A stretch of DNA of 64,000 nucleotides from Laspinema palackyanum D2a (GCA_025370845.1 JAMXFF010000007.1:11306-75305); one strand, 5' to 3'. Positions 28,784 to 38,859 are shown, numbered from the stretch's first letter. The notes: generated from the letters alone by a model not told the origin. Numbers and translations are program-made.

Positions 28784-30496
28784 ATGCAGATGATCAATAC
28801 GATTCATTTTGATAACGTCAAAGGCGATATTTTTGGAGGGTTAACGGCAGCAGTTGTAGCCTTACCCATGTCCCTGGCGTTTGGCATTGCTTCAGGGGCC
28901 GGTGCTTCTGCTGGGTTATGGGGGGCAATATTAGTCGGCTTTTTCGCCGCTGTATTTGGCGGGACTCCCAGTCTGATTTCTGAACCCACAGGACCGATGA
29001 CCGTTATTGTAACCGCAGTCATTGCTGAATTGATGGCCAAGAACCCAGAAAATGGGCTGGCGATGGCATTTACGGTGGTGATGATGGGGGGGGTTTTCCA
29101 AATTCTCTTCGGTGTGTTGCGATTAGGGAAGTATATTACAATGCTTCCTTATAACGTAATTTCCGGCTTTATGACGGGAATTGGCGTTATTCTAATTTTC
29201 CTGCAAATTGCTCCCTTTATTGGTCAAAAAACGCCTGCGGGTGGGGTGATTGGCGTTCTCAGGAACTTCCCTAATCTCATTGCCAATATTAATCCTTTGG
29301 AAACGATTTTAGGGATAATAACTCTCGCGATTTTATTCCTTTACCCGGCTAAACTGAAACGGTTTATGCCGCCGCAACTGGTGGCTTTAGTCATTGGAAC
29401 GGGAATTTCTTTGATTTTCTTTCGCGGGATGGAGATTCGTACCATTGCCACGATTGGAGAAATCACACCGGGGTTACCCACACTCCAGATTCCGACATTT
29501 ACTGCGGACAATTTGCGGTTAATGTTTGTGAATTCGATGGTGTTGGGAATAGTCGGTTCGATTGATTGTCTGTTAACTTGTTTGGTGGCTGACAGTTTGA
29601 CCCGGACCGAACATAAATCCAATAAAGAATTAATCGGTCAAGGGATTGCGAATTTAATTACGGGTTTATGCGGTGGGATTGCCGGATCTGGGGCAACGAC
29701 GGCCACGGTAGTAAGTATTCAAGCGGGGGGAAGAACCGCATTAGCTGGAATTAGTCGCGCTTTAGCCCTGTTGATTGTGGTGTTGTGGGCGGCCCCTTTA
29801 ACTTCGGTGATTCCCTTGGCGGTGTTAGCGGGAATTGTTCTCAAAGTGGGGATTAATATTATTGATTGGGGGTTCCTGAAACGGGTTCATAAAATCTCTT
29901 GGAAAGCTGCGGGGATTGTTTATAGTGTTGTGTTACTCACGGTGTTTGTCGATTTAATGGTCGCGGTGGCCGTGGGTGTGTTTATCGCGAATATTTTGAC
30001 GATTGAGCGTTTGGATGAACTGCAATCTAAATCAGTGAAAGCGATTACTGATGCGGATGACCAAATTGTGTTGATGGAGGAGGAAAAACAGGTTTTAGAT
30101 TTAGCAAATGGACGGGTTTTACTGTTCCATTTGAGTGGACCGATGATTTTTGGGGTGGCGAAAGCGATCGCCCGGGAACATAATGCGATCGCCAATTATG
30201 ATGTGCTAATTGTAGATTTGGGTGAAGTGCCGATTTTAGGGGTAACTTCTTCCCTGGCGATTGAAAATGCCATCCAAGAGGCGATCGATGCCGGACGGGA
30301 TGTGATTGTTGTCGGTGCAACGGGTAAAGTGAAGCGACGGTTAGAAAAATTGGGGATTGCTGGGTTGATTCCCGGGAACCACTGGATGGGCGATCGCCTG
30401 ACGGCCCTCAAAGAAGGGTTATCGATGGTTCAGGAAAAACAAAGCGTTAGCTATAATGAACTTCAGCAACCCTTTTCACCCATTTCTGACTCCTAA
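28784..30496 (+). CDS. bicA: BicA sodium-dependent bicarbonate transporter
   Basis: SulP-family HCO3-/Na+ symporter of the CO2-concentrating mechanism, in the plasma membrane. 570 residues. The sequence follows BicA of Synechococcus very closely from the N-terminus (GDIFGGLTAAVVALPMSLAF, ASGAGASAGLWGA, ISEPTGPMTV), through SLTRTEHKSNKELIGQG, to the STAS domain (RVLLFHLSGPMIFGVAKAIA). The start is the ATG at 28784; a second ATG two codons later is also possible. It follows the Usp gene by 49 bp and precedes prfC by 39 bp, so the run SulP-Usp-bicA-prfC may be one transcript. Confidence 0.95.
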   Translation: MQMINTIHFDNVKGDIFGGLTAAVVALPMSLAFGIASGAGASAGLWGAILVGFFAAVFGGTPSLISEPTGPMTVIVTAVIAELMAKNPENGLAMAFTVVMMGGVFQILFGVLRLGKYITMLPYNVISGFMTGIGVILIFLQIAPFIGQKTPAGGVIGVLRNFPNLIANINPLETILGIITLAILFLYPAKLKRFMPPQLVALVIGTGISLIFFRGMEIRTIATIGEITPGLPTLQIPTFTADNLRLMFVNSMVLGIVGSIDCLLTCLVADSLTRTEHKSNKELIGQGIANLITGLCGGIAGSGATTATVVSIQAGGRTALAGISRALALLIVVLWAAPLTSVIPLAVLAGIVLKVGINIIDWGFLKRVHKISWKAAGIVYSVVLLTVFVDLMVAVAVGVFIANILTIERLDELQSKSVKAITDADDQIVLMEEEKQVLDLANGRVLLFHLSGPMIFGVAKAIAREHNAIANYDVLIVDLGEVPILGVTSSLAIENAIQEAIDAGRDVIVVGATGKVKRRLEKLGIAGLIPGNHWMGDRLTALKEGLSMVQEKQSVSYNELQQPFSPISDS

Positions 30497-30535
30497 CTGA
30501 CTCCTAACCTGAACGCCATTTGAGGAACGACTGCC

Positions 30536-32176
30536 ATGCAACTAGAGATACAACCTGAACAAACACAGAGTAATTCACCAGACGATCGCCTCAATTGGGA
30601 AGTGAATCGTCGCCGGAATTTTGCCATCATTTCTCACCCTGACGCTGGTAAAACCACCTTGACAGAAAAACTCTTGCTGTATGGAGGGGCAATCCAAGAA
30701 GCAGGGGCAGTTAAAGCAAAACGGGCGCAACGTAGCGCAACCTCAGACTGGATGGCAATGGAACAACAGCGGGGGATTTCGATTACTTCCACGGTTCTAC
30801 AATTTCAGTATCAAGAACATTTACTGAATCTGTTAGATACCCCCGGACACCAAGATTTTAGTGAGGATACTTATCGGACTTTGGCAGCAGCAGATAATGC
30901 GGTGATGCTGATTGATGCCGCGAAAGGATTAGAGACTCAAACTCGAAAATTGTTTGAAGTCTGCCGGATGCGGCAACTGCCGATTTTTACCTTCATTAAT
31001 AAACTCGATCGCCCGAGTTTATCACCTCTGGAGTTGATTGATGAAATTGAGCAGGAATTAGGGTTAAGCACCTATGTGGTGAATTGGCCGATTGGGACGG
31101 GCGATCAGTTTCGGGGTGTGGTTGATCGCCGCCAACAAAAAATTCACCTGTTTGAAAAAAGTGCTTCCCACGGGAGTAAGAAAGCAACCGATACAGTCAT
31201 TCCCGTCGGTGACCCTCGCCTAAAATCTTTGATAGAACCGGAGTTGTATCAGCAACTTCAGGATGATTTAGAATTGCTGGATGGAGTCAGTCCGGAACTA
31301 GATTTAGAAGCGATTCATAACGGCCAATTAACGCCGGTGTTCTTTGGTAGCGCCATGAATAACTTTGGGGTGGAGTTATTTTTGGAGGCGTTTTTAGACT
31401 ATGCGATCGCCCCGGCCCCCCATGACAGCGACCAGGGAGAAATTGCCCCAACCTATCCAGAATTTTCGGGATTTGTCTTCAAATTGCAGGCGAACATGGA
31501 CCCGAAACATCGCGATCGCGTTGCCTTTTTGCGCGTCTGTTCCGGTCAGTTTGAAAAAGACATGGTAGTAACCCATACGCGCACGGGTAAGACGATTCGC
31601 CTCTCCCGTCCGCAGAAATTATTTGCCCAGGACCGGGAAACTGTAGAAGTCGCCTATGCTGGCGATGTGGTGGGATTAAATAACCCGGGCAGTTTTGCGA
31701 TCGGGGACACCGTTTGCATGGGAAAACCGATTCGCTATCCGGAAATTCCCTCCTTCTCCCCCGAACTGTTTGCCTTCCTCAAAAATGCTGACCCGACCAA
31801 GTATAAAAACTTTAATAAAGGTGTCTCAGAATTGCAAGAAGAAGGGGCCGTGCAAATCCTCAACTCCACCGATGAAAGTAAGCGAGACCCGATTTTAGCT
31901 GCCGTTGGACAACTTCAATTTGAAGTCGTGCAATTCCGGTTAAGTAATGAGTATGGCGTAGAAACTCGCCTAGAAATCTTACCCTATTCCGTCGCCCGAT
32001 GGGTGGTTGGCGGTTGGGAAACCCTGGAAAAAGTGGGTCGCCTGTTTAATACCTTTATTGCGAAAGACCGCTGGGGTCGTCCGGTTTTATTGTTCAATAA
32101 TCAATGGAACTTAGACCAAAACTTGGCCGATCATCCCCAACTCAAAGTCAGTCCGATCGCTCTCCCTCCCTCCTAA
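30536..32176 (+). CDS. prfC: Peptide chain release factor 3
   Basis: Translational GTPase that recycles RF1/RF2 from the ribosome. 546 residues. The G domain is clear: G1 [13 protein letters not shown] near residues 34-46, the switch I region with [10 protein letters not shown]3 [14 protein letters not shown], and G4 NKLDRP. C-terminal blocks such as [28 protein letters not shown] are RF3-specific and separate it from EF-G. Start ATG at 30536. Its position 39 bp after bicA suggests read-through, not shared function. Confidence 0.97.
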   Translation: MQLEIQPEQTQSNSPDDRLNWEVNRRRNFAIISHPDAGKTTLTEKLLLYGGAIQEAGAVKAKRAQRSATSDWMAMEQQRGISITSTVLQFQYQEHLLNLLDTPGHQDFSEDTYRTLAAADNAVMLIDAAKGLETQTRKLFEVCRMRQLPIFTFINKLDRPSLSPLELIDEIEQELGLSTYVVNWPIGTGDQFRGVVDRRQQKIHLFEKSASHGSKKATDTVIPVGDPRLKSLIEPELYQQLQDDLELLDGVSPELDLEAIHNGQLTPVFFGSAMNNFGVELFLEAFLDYAIAPAPHDSDQGEIAPTYPEFSGFVFKLQANMDPKHRDRVAFLRVCSGQFEKDMVVTHTRTGKTIRLSRPQKLFAQDRETVEVAYAGDVVGLNNPGSFAIGDTVCMGKPIRYPEIPSFSPELFAFLKNADPTKYKNFNKGVSELQEEGAVQILNSTDESKRDPILAAVGQLQFEVVQFRLSNEYGVETRLEILPYSVARWVVGGWETLEKVGRLFNTFIAKDRWGRPVLLFNNQWNLDQNLADHPQLKVSPIALPPS

Positions 32177-32298
32177 TAGTTTCCAGGGGAGTTAAAATGT
32201 TTAACGGTGCGTCAGATGTTCAGGTGATGGCTTTAATTCAAGCATGATCGGGCTGACGCAACCGTTCTCTAGCCTTTTGTCCAATTCATTCTAATCTC

Positions 32299-33606
32299 AT
32301 GACTTACTATATTGCTCCCAGATTCCTCAACAAATTAGCGGTTCATATTACCAAGAATTTTCTTGATTTACCGGGTATTAACGCCCCGCTAATTTTAGGA
32401 ATTCATGGTCACAAGGGAGAAGGAAAATCCTTCCAATGTGAATTAGTCTTCAAACGGATGAAAGTCCAAGCGATTCATCTATCTGCTGGGGAATTAGAAA
32501 GCCCGGATGCCGGAGACCCTTCTAGGTTGGTGCGTTTTCGGTATCGAGAAGCAGCGGATATTATTACCAAACATGGCAAATTAGCCGTGTTAATGATTAA
32601 TGATATTGATGCTGGTGCCGGACGAGTGGATAGCGGAACGCAGTACACCGTGAATACGCAATTAGTCAATGCCACCTTGATGAATATTGCGGATAATCCC
32701 ACCAATGTTCAACTTCCCGGTAGCTACGATAGTGAACCCTTGCCTCGGGTGCCGATTATTGTGACGGGGAATGATTTTGGGACCTTATATGCGCCATTGG
32801 TTCGCGATGGACGCATGGACAAATTTTATTGGGAACCCAATCGAGAGGACCGACTAGAAATTGTCAATGGAATTTTTACCCCCGATGGACTAAACCGGCA
32901 GCAAATTGAACAACTGGTGTCTAAATTTGAAGGTCAATCCATTGATTTTTTTAGTGCTTTGCGGGCCAGTATTTATGATGAGCAGATTTTGGCCTTTATT
33001 GAACAAACCGGATTTGATAAAATTGGTTTAAAAGTTGCCAACAGCACGGAAAAACATAGCTTTATTAAACCGGATTTTCGCCTAGAACACCTGATAGAAA
33101 AAGGGGAACAAATGGTCAAGGAGCAGCAACATATTCAAGAGTTGCGATTGGTTGCTGCTTATAACCGTTCTTTGGCAGAAAGTAACACCGCACAACGCTA
33201 TGGATTTATGCCGGGACAACCCCCTGCCTCGGGGAATGGAATCCGGCAGGAAAATCGGGGTTCTAACGCTCAACCCACTGCATCCAATGGTTCTCCCTCT
33301 GCGGAAGTATCTCGTCCCCAAAACCAACCTCAATCCGCTACTGCTACCTTAGACTTGGATGCAGTGAAACAAATCCGACAGTTAATGGCACAAGGGTATC
33401 CCATTGGTATCGAGCACGTCGATCGCCGTCGGTTTAGAACCGGGTCCTGGCAAAGTTGCGGATGCATTCAAACGGGGAATGAATCCGAGGCGATCGCCTC
33501 CTTAGAATCCTGTTTAGCAAACTATGCCGGGGAATATGTTCGCCTATTTGGAATTGATGCCAATAAGCGCCGAGTCATGGAAACCATCATCCAACGTCCT
33601 GATTAG
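32299..33606 (+). CDS. rca: Rubisco activase with C-terminal RbcS-like (SSUL) domain
   Basis: AAA+ remodelling ATPase that frees Rubisco from inhibitory sugar phosphates. 435 residues. The P-loop GIHGHKGEGKSFQ lies near residues 33-45, Walker B is LMINDIDAGAG, and the Rca-specific block TVNTQLVNATLMNIADNPT follows. After a Pro/Ser/Gln-rich linker (about 290-348), residues about 350-435 form a domain like the Rubisco small subunit, with RRFRTGSWQSCGCI. That domain has three cysteines, two of them in the SCGC pair, which may allow redox control as in carboxysomal proteins. Cyanobacterial activases of this form are recruited to carboxysomes. No rbcLS is in the window. Confidence 0.95.
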   Translation: MTYYIAPRFLNKLAVHITKNFLDLPGINAPLILGIHGHKGEGKSFQCELVFKRMKVQAIHLSAGELESPDAGDPSRLVRFRYREAADIITKHGKLAVLMINDIDAGAGRVDSGTQYTVNTQLVNATLMNIADNPTNVQLPGSYDSEPLPRVPIIVTGNDFGTLYAPLVRDGRMDKFYWEPNREDRLEIVNGIFTPDGLNRQQIEQLVSKFEGQSIDFFSALRASIYDEQILAFIEQTGFDKIGLKVANSTEKHSFIKPDFRLEHLIEKGEQMVKEQQHIQELRLVAAYNRSLAESNTAQRYGFMPGQPPASGNGIRQENRGSNAQPTASNGSPSAEVSRPQNQPQSATATLDLDAVKQIRQLMAQGYPIGIEHVDRRRFRTGSWQSCGCIQTGNESEAIASLESCLANYAGEYVRLFGIDANKRRVMETIIQRPD

Positions 33607-33794
33607 TCAGGATTTATAGAAAACCTTGCTCTAATCTATTTAAAAAGGATAGATTGGAGCAATGCAATAATCATTTTTCTCACATTTAGATAATTTAATT
33701 TACAGAGACGTTCAAAATATTGGTAAATTCCCAAAAAATGTTATAATTAATTTCAGCAACTTTTATCAAAAATTACACAGACATTTTATAATTT

Positions 33795-35084
33795 ATGCTA
33801 AAAAAAATACGCCTAAAAAACTTCAAAAACTTTCAAGATGCTGAACTCATCCTCGGTCCTTTCACCCTGTTAATCGGAACCAATGCCTCGGGAAAAAGTA
33901 ATATTAGAGATGCTTTGCGTTTTTTGCATGGCATTGCTCGTGGCTATAATCTCGCGGAAATCATGGGTGAAAAGTATGTAGAAGGGGGCGTTTTACAATG
34001 GCGCGGAATTCGCGGAGGGACGCGAGAAATTACGTTTTTGAATTCGGAAACCTTTACATTGGAAGTAGAATTTACATTTGACTATCAAGAGGAACCGCAA
34101 GAAGCTATATATAGCATTACAGTAAATCCAAGTTCAAGTACCCAAGGTCCCCAAATTTTTGAAGAACAACTCTACCTTAAAAATTTCTCAAATCCGGTTT
34201 TTAAATGCACTTTAATTAAAGAGAGTTCAGAGGAATATCTCCAGACCCAAACTGAGGACGGAAGTTGTTATAAATTGACGTTATCTCCTAGCAAACCTGC
34301 TGTTTCACAATTCACAGAAATCAACGTTTCTCGATTAATCTCTTATATATTTACCGAGCATTTGGCAGAAGATCACTGGACCTACATTCTATCTATCTCA
34401 GAACAATGTGTAAATGCTCTCAATGATATACATTTTCTAGATCTCAATCCAGAAGCGCTCCGGTTGCCGTCAGTTGTGGGACAAACTATTTTAGGCGATC
34501 GCGGTGAAAACCTCTCCTCTGTCTTGTTTGATATTTGTCAAGACCCCCAAAAAAAGGCCATCCTCCTGGAGTGGATACAGGAACTCACCCCAATGGATGC
34601 TCAAGATTTTGAGTTTCCATCAGATTTTACGGGTAAAATTTTATTGACTTTAGTCGAAGAGAGTGGGCAAAAAATATCCGCCTACAGTGCTTCCGATGGA
34701 ACTCTGAGATTTCTAGCGATGATAGCCGCATTACTGGGTTCATCTCCGGCAAAACTATACTTTTTTGAAGAATTAGATAATGGCATCCATCCCACTCGGT
34801 TACATCTCTTACTGCAACTGATTGAACGGCAAGTTTCTCAAGGCAAAATCCAAATGATTGCCACCACTCATTCCTCCCAATTACTAAGACTTTTAAGTCC
34901 TAATCTCTTAGAGTCTGTTTCGTTAACCTACCGTTTAGAAAATAGACCCGATGCCAAAATTATCCGGATTTTAGATATCCCGAATGCTCAAGAAGTTTTG
35001 GAAAAACAAACCCTCGCCCACCTCCACGAATCCGCTTGGTTAGAAAATGTAATGGAATTTATGAGTGATGAGGGGGAAGAATGA
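33795..35084 (+). CDS. OLD/RecF-like AAA ATPase (AAA_21 type)
   Basis: 429-residue SMC/ABC-type ATPase. It opens KKIRLKNFKNFQDAELILGP, with Walker A GTNASGKSN near residues 30-38. The C-terminal half has the signature ASDGTLRFLAMIAALL, Walker B LYFFEELDNGIHP, and an H-loop TTHSSQLLRLL. The middle part is the usual insertion. The start is the ATG at 33795, with an AT-rich upstream region of nearly 190 bp. It overlaps the next gene by 4 bp (ATGA), so translation is coupled. Such pairs with a Toprim-like partner occur in defence islands (OLD, Gabija, PARIS-like, RloA/B). Here this is inferred from context. Confidence 0.88.
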   Translation: MLKKIRLKNFKNFQDAELILGPFTLLIGTNASGKSNIRDALRFLHGIARGYNLAEIMGEKYVEGGVLQWRGIRGGTREITFLNSETFTLEVEFTFDYQEEPQEAIYSITVNPSSSTQGPQIFEEQLYLKNFSNPVFKCTLIKESSEEYLQTQTEDGSCYKLTLSPSKPAVSQFTEINVSRLISYIFTEHLAEDHWTYILSISEQCVNALNDIHFLDLNPEALRLPSVVGQTILGDRGENLSSVLFDICQDPQKKAILLEWIQELTPMDAQDFEFPSDFTGKILLTLVEESGQKISAYSASDGTLRFLAMIAALLGSSPAKLYFFEELDNGIHPTRLHLLLQLIERQVSQGKIQMIATTHSSQLLRLLSPNLLESVSLTYRLENRPDAKIIRILDIPNAQEVLEKQTLAHLHESAWLENVMEFMSDEGEE

Positions 35085-35665
35085 GGGTTTTAGTCATTCC
35101 CGAAGACTTTCGCAAGGACCAATATATGCTCAAACCCATTATTACTGCCCTGATGAAAAGTCTGGATAAACCTAGCGCTAAAATCAGAATTTGCCAAGAC
35201 CCTCTCTTGGGAGGTGTCAGCGAAGCGTTAAAATGGGGAAATATTGAAAGTATTATTAATCAGTATCCGATGGTCGATTTGTTTTTACTTTGTGTCGATC
35301 GCGATGGAAAGGACGGACGCAAAGTTGCCCTTGATAAACTAGAAACGAAAGCTCATCAAATTTTAGGGAATCGCCGGTTATTTTTGGCTGAAAATGCGTG
35401 GCAAGAAATTGAAGTGTGGGTTTTAGCCGGTCAAGATTTACCACCGGATTATAATTGGCAGGTCATTCGCCAAGAAATTAATCCTAAAGAAACTTACTTT
35501 TTGCCCTTTTCTCAACAGCGCAAGTTATTAGATGCACCGGGAGAAGGGCGCAAACCCCTCGCCGAAGAAGCGGCGCGAAGGTATGACAGAATTCGGCAAC
35601 TTTGCCCCGAAGATATTGGCAACTTAGAAGATAGAATCAAGGCTTGGATCACCGAGTATTCCTAA
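35081..35665 (+). CDS. Toprim/DUF4276-like partner of the AAA ATPase
   Basis: 194 residues with no sure family. An N-terminal strand RVLVIPEDF is followed by an acidic strand-end motif LFLLCVDRDGKDGRK (near residues 68-82), and later NAWQEIEVWVLAG. This layout (conserved E in the first strand, DxD in the next, then E...E.W) is that of DUF4276/Toprim-like proteins encoded with AAA_21 ATPases. A nuclease or effector role is inferred. Its start overlaps the ATPase stop. A perfect palindrome right after it separates it from the convergent glycan cluster. Confidence 0.75.
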   Translation: MRVLVIPEDFRKDQYMLKPIITALMKSLDKPSAKIRICQDPLLGGVSEALKWGNIESIINQYPMVDLFLLCVDRDGKDGRKVALDKLETKAHQILGNRRLFLAENAWQEIEVWVLAGQDLPPDYNWQVIRQEINPKETYFLPFSQQRKLLDAPGEGRKPLAEEAARRYDRIRQLCPEDIGNLEDRIKAWITEYS

Positions 35666-35702
35666 TCGCGCCCCACTCCTGAAATGGAGAATTTACCTTA
35701 AA

Positions 35703-35732
35703 TGTAGGGGCGATTCGCGAATCGCCCCTACA
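35703..35732. terminator. Perfect 30-bp palindrome between convergent genes
   Basis: Arms TGTAGGGGCGATTCG and CGAATCGCCCCTACA without a spacer. It lies 37 bp after the Toprim-like gene and 3 bp before the end of the minus-strand glycosyltransferase, so it could terminate both directions. A variant copy (AGAGGCG in place of AGGGGCG, with the matching change in the other arm) is at 54431-54470. Confidence 0.6.
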
Positions 35733-35735
35733 GAT

Positions 35736-36977
35736 TCAGGCGGTGAAACTTTTGTTGTTTAAAACACCACTGGCAACATCTTCAATGAGTTGGATATGGC
35801 GCTTGAGTAAGGTTGGCATGGCATACCGTTCGATCGCCGTTTCTCGGGCTTTTTTACGAATTTCTGCCATACGAGTGGGATGATTGAAGACTTCATCCAC
35901 GCGATCGGCGATTTGTTTGGGAGAGAAAAAGTCTACGAGTAGTCCATTTTCCCCATCGGTGATGACTTCTCGGACAGGTTGAGTGTCGGACCCTAAGACT
36001 AAGCAACCAGTGGAGAGGGATTCAATCATGGACCAAGATAACACAAAGGGTCGTGTGAGATAAATATGCACGTCCGATGCTTGAATGACTTTTAAATATA
36101 ATCCATAAGGCAAGGAACCGACAAAGTGAACCCGGGTTAAATCGAGGGGCACTTTTTTGAGCATATAGTCTTTGTAGGTTTCCCCATTGGGGAGGGATTT
36201 ACCATAGCAAACGCGATCGGAACCGACGACGACAACATGACAATTGGGACGACGTTCCTGAATATAACCGACCGCTTCGATAAATTCGGGAAATCCGCGA
36301 TAGGGTTCCATGCCTCGCGCCACATAGGTGATGAGTTCATCTACATGGGATAAATCCAGGTTGGGAAGAACTAATTTTGCACCCGGGTCAGGTTTGAAAA
36401 ATTCCGTATCAACGCCATCATGAACAACGGAGATTTTGCTATGAAATTCCGGGGGAAATTGCGATCGCTGCCAATAGGTGGGAGAAACTCCCCAATCGCT
36501 GGAAGCTAAGTCAATTAAAATGGGCGCATTTTTGACGCGAATTCGAGCCACATCATCCGCATTTAAGGGGTCGTTGGGGTCAAAGTTGGCATCGGACCCG
36601 TAGGCATGATAATACCATTCAAAATAGCACATTAACGGGGTTTCCGGATAGATATCCTTGGCAAAGGTCGTCGGACCCCAACCAGAATGCCCATAAATTA
36701 CATCGGGGACAAATCCTTGAGTTTTGAGTTGTTCCGCCATGCGATAAACCGCTTGTCCATAAATCACCGCACTTTCCAGGGGACGAACATAATGGTGAGT
36801 ACCTGGATGGGGGTCGCGACTGGGGGAAAATAAGGCTTTTTTGACCCCGGGAATCACCCATTCAGGACGTTCATTTTTGGTGCCAAAAACAACTTGATTG
36901 TTTGGGTTGCTGCCTAAGACGGTGGCTAAATGACGAAATTGGGCGGGAAAGTTAGGATGCAGAAAGAGAATTCGCAT
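35736..36977 (-). CDS. Glycosyltransferase family 4
   Basis: 413 residues, GT-B fold. The N-terminal domain begins MRILFLHPNFPAQFRHLA. The C-terminal donor domain shows ARGMEPYRGFPEFIEAV, VHFVGSLPYGLYLKVIQASDVHIYLTRPFVLSWSMIES, and the GT4 end motif EVITDGENGLLVDFFSP. It is the last gene of the minus-strand glycan cluster. It probably adds a sugar to the cell-surface glycan made and exported by this locus; the sugar is not predictable. Confidence 0.92.
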   Translation of the reverse strand: MRILFLHPNFPAQFRHLATVLGSNPNNQVVFGTKNERPEWVIPGVKKALFSPSRDPHPGTHHYVRPLESAVIYGQAVYRMAEQLKTQGFVPDVIYGHSGWGPTTFAKDIYPETPLMCYFEWYYHAYGSDANFDPNDPLNADDVARIRVKNAPILIDLASSDWGVSPTYWQRSQFPPEFHSKISVVHDGVDTEFFKPDPGAKLVLPNLDLSHVDELITYVARGMEPYRGFPEFIEAVGYIQERRPNCHVVVVGSDRVCYGKSLPNGETYKDYMLKKVPLDLTRVHFVGSLPYGLYLKVIQASDVHIYLTRPFVLSWSMIESLSTGCLVLGSDTQPVREVITDGENGLLVDFFSPKQIADRVDEVFNHPTRMAEIRKKARETAIERYAMPTLLKRHIQLIEDVASGVLNNKSFTA

Positions 36978-37080
36978 GAGCTATAATGACAACGGTTATG
37001 GTAAACAATAAGCGGGCAAAAATTAAAATTAGGAAGCAAAAGCGAGTTAACTTTTGTTCCTAATTTTAACCGGGGAAAAG

Positions 37081-37848
37081 TTAAACGATTGGGGCTTTGC
37101 AGACCCAAACGCAATCTCGGGGAACCGACTGAGTGTCTTTGACTAGAATTTCATAATTGAGATGGGTGAGAAATTTTTCCATGATGCGATCGCTCATCAC
37201 GGAGAAGGCTGAACCATGCCGTTGTCCTTTTAAATTGAGATGCCATTCACTCAAAAACTTTTGCCAACCTAACTCGCTGAGAATGTTGGTATGGTGAAAG
37301 ACACAGAGGCGATCGCCTCGGAGTAAGGCGGGAATTTGAGTCAAATAATTGAAAATATCGCGCGGTTCTAAATGCACCATCGTATCGTAACAGAAACAGA
37401 CATCAACAGAGTTGGCTTCGATCGCACTGAGAGTCAGTCCATCGAGTTTGAGATAGCTAACACGATCCTCCCCGAGGTGCGATCGCGTGGCCTCTAGCAT
37501 TTTACTAGAAATGTCCGCACAAATGAGCGTTTTGCAGTGTTTAAGCAACAATGCGCCAGTTTTGCCACCCCCCACACCGATTTCTAAAACCCGATGTTCC
37601 TGCCCGATATAAGGCTGAATGAAGCGCCGTTCAATCAGGGTTTCATATTCGGCTAGGGTACGGGCCGCGCCTGCCCCTTTGCCAATCCATTCATCACCAA
37701 TGCGATCGAGTTCGGGATGCAACTCTTGCCATATTTCGGCGTAAGCATCCCAGGTCCCTTCATAGTCAATGCCGTGATTGGTTTTTTCCATTGCGGTGGC
37801 ATACACCTCCGTTATGAGACAACATTCAAGCGAACTTTGATGATTCAT
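37081..37848 (-). CDS. Class I SAM-dependent methyltransferase
   Basis: 255 residues. The SAM-binding motif VLEIGVGGGKTGALLL is followed by LICADISSKMLEAT and the motif II/III region SVDVCFCYDTMVHLEP. The start may be the ATG at 37848 or the internal ATG at 37791 (MEKTNHGIDYEGTW); a GGAGGT lies 13 bp before the latter. It sits between a glycosyltransferase and a sulfotransferase, so sugar O-methylation of the surface glycan is the likely role. Confidence 0.88.
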   Translation of the reverse strand: MNHQSSLECCLITEVYATAMEKTNHGIDYEGTWDAYAEIWQELHPELDRIGDEWIGKGAGAARTLAEYETLIERRFIQPYIGQEHRVLEIGVGGGKTGALLLKHCKTLICADISSKMLEATRSHLGEDRVSYLKLDGLTLSAIEANSVDVCFCYDTMVHLEPRDIFNYLTQIPALLRGDRLCVFHHTNILSELGWQKFLSEWHLNLKGQRHGSAFSVMSDRIMEKFLTHLNYEILVKDTQSVPRDCVWVCKAPIV

Positions 37849-37912
37849 CCTTCACCCCGGTGTTCTACCGAGATGACCATCCCCCCGCATTCTTTTACCA
37901 CAGTTTGGTGAT

Positions 37913-38659
37913 TTAATTCCAAGAAAAATTCAGGGAAAATTCATCCATAAGCTGCTGGTTGTGGGGCTGAAAATATTGATTCAAGGTGGATTGGAGTCCC
38001 TCCGGCAGGGTTGCATATTCTCCCGCATTGTATTTGGGATAGTCAGCAATTTCCATCGGGGTTAACCCTAAAAATGCCAAAGTTTCAGCAAGGATGGCCG
38101 CAGGATTGGCATAAAAGCCTTCGCTTGAAAGGATTAAGAATTGCTCTTTGGGGAAAAGTTCCATCCAACTTTTGAGTTGATTGGCATACATTCCCCGGGA
38201 TAAATAGGTGTAATGTTGATGATTGTAACTATAATAGTTGGGGTCAGCCCACATTTTTTCCACTTCCCCGGCGAGTCTTGCGGGTTCTTGGGCGATCGCC
38301 TCGGCAAAAGAAAGAGTCTCAAATCCCCAGCGCACTTCATGATTATAATGAGACCAGGCTCGTTCTACCGGATTTCTAAGCAGCACAATCAGCTTAACCT
38401 GGGGAAATAAATCTTTAACCCGGTGGGGAACTAAGGGATGAAATAAATAATAAGGACTCGCTTCTCCCGTAAGCATCAAGGGTTCCGATTCTCGGGGAGG
38501 AAATTGTTGGCGATACCAGTCAATTCCCTGATGAAAATTGAGGTCAAAAAAATGGACTTCTTTTTTGGCCGCAGGGAGAATTTGCGGATGTTGGGTTAAG
38601 TAATGATGGAGAGAGGTTGTCCCTCCTTTTTGGGTTCCAATAATCAAAAAATCTGGCAT
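37913..38659 (-). CDS. Sulfotransferase (PAPS-dependent) of the glycan cluster
   Basis: 248 residues. The PAPS 5'-phosphosulfate loop is FLIIGTQKGGTTSLHHYL at the N-terminus (residues 4-21). The 3'-phosphate motif is LLRNPVERAWSHYNHE near 93-108. This is the arrangement of carbohydrate sulfotransferases such as heparan sulfate N-deacetylase/N-sulfotransferases. Start ATG at 38659. It lies within the minus-strand glycan operon and most likely sulfates the polysaccharide. No other plausible acceptor is encoded nearby. Confidence 0.92.
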   Translation of the reverse strand: MPDFLIIGTQKGGTTSLHHYLTQHPQILPAAKKEVHFFDLNFHQGIDWYRQQFPPRESEPLMLTGEASPYYLFHPLVPHRVKDLFPQVKLIVLLRNPVERAWSHYNHEVRWGFETLSFAEAIAQEPARLAGEVEKMWADPNYYSYNHQHYTYLSRGMYANQLKSWMELFPKEQFLILSSEGFYANPAAILAETLAFLGLTPMEIADYPKYNAGEYATLPEGLQSTLNQYFQPHNQQLMDEFSLNFSWN

Positions 38660-38859
38660 ACTTGAGTTTAGGTGCGATCGCCAATGACATCGTTTCAGGA
38701 CTAGGACGCCGGTAGAGTCGGGTTAGAAACGGGGGTTTTCACCGAATTGTTGCCACTTAGAACTAAATCTGGACTAAAAACACGGTTTCTTGTCCCTGGG
38801 ATCTCCAACTGTACCGCTAATCTAGGGCGTCGGTGAGGTTTAGAAATTAGCGGTATAAA

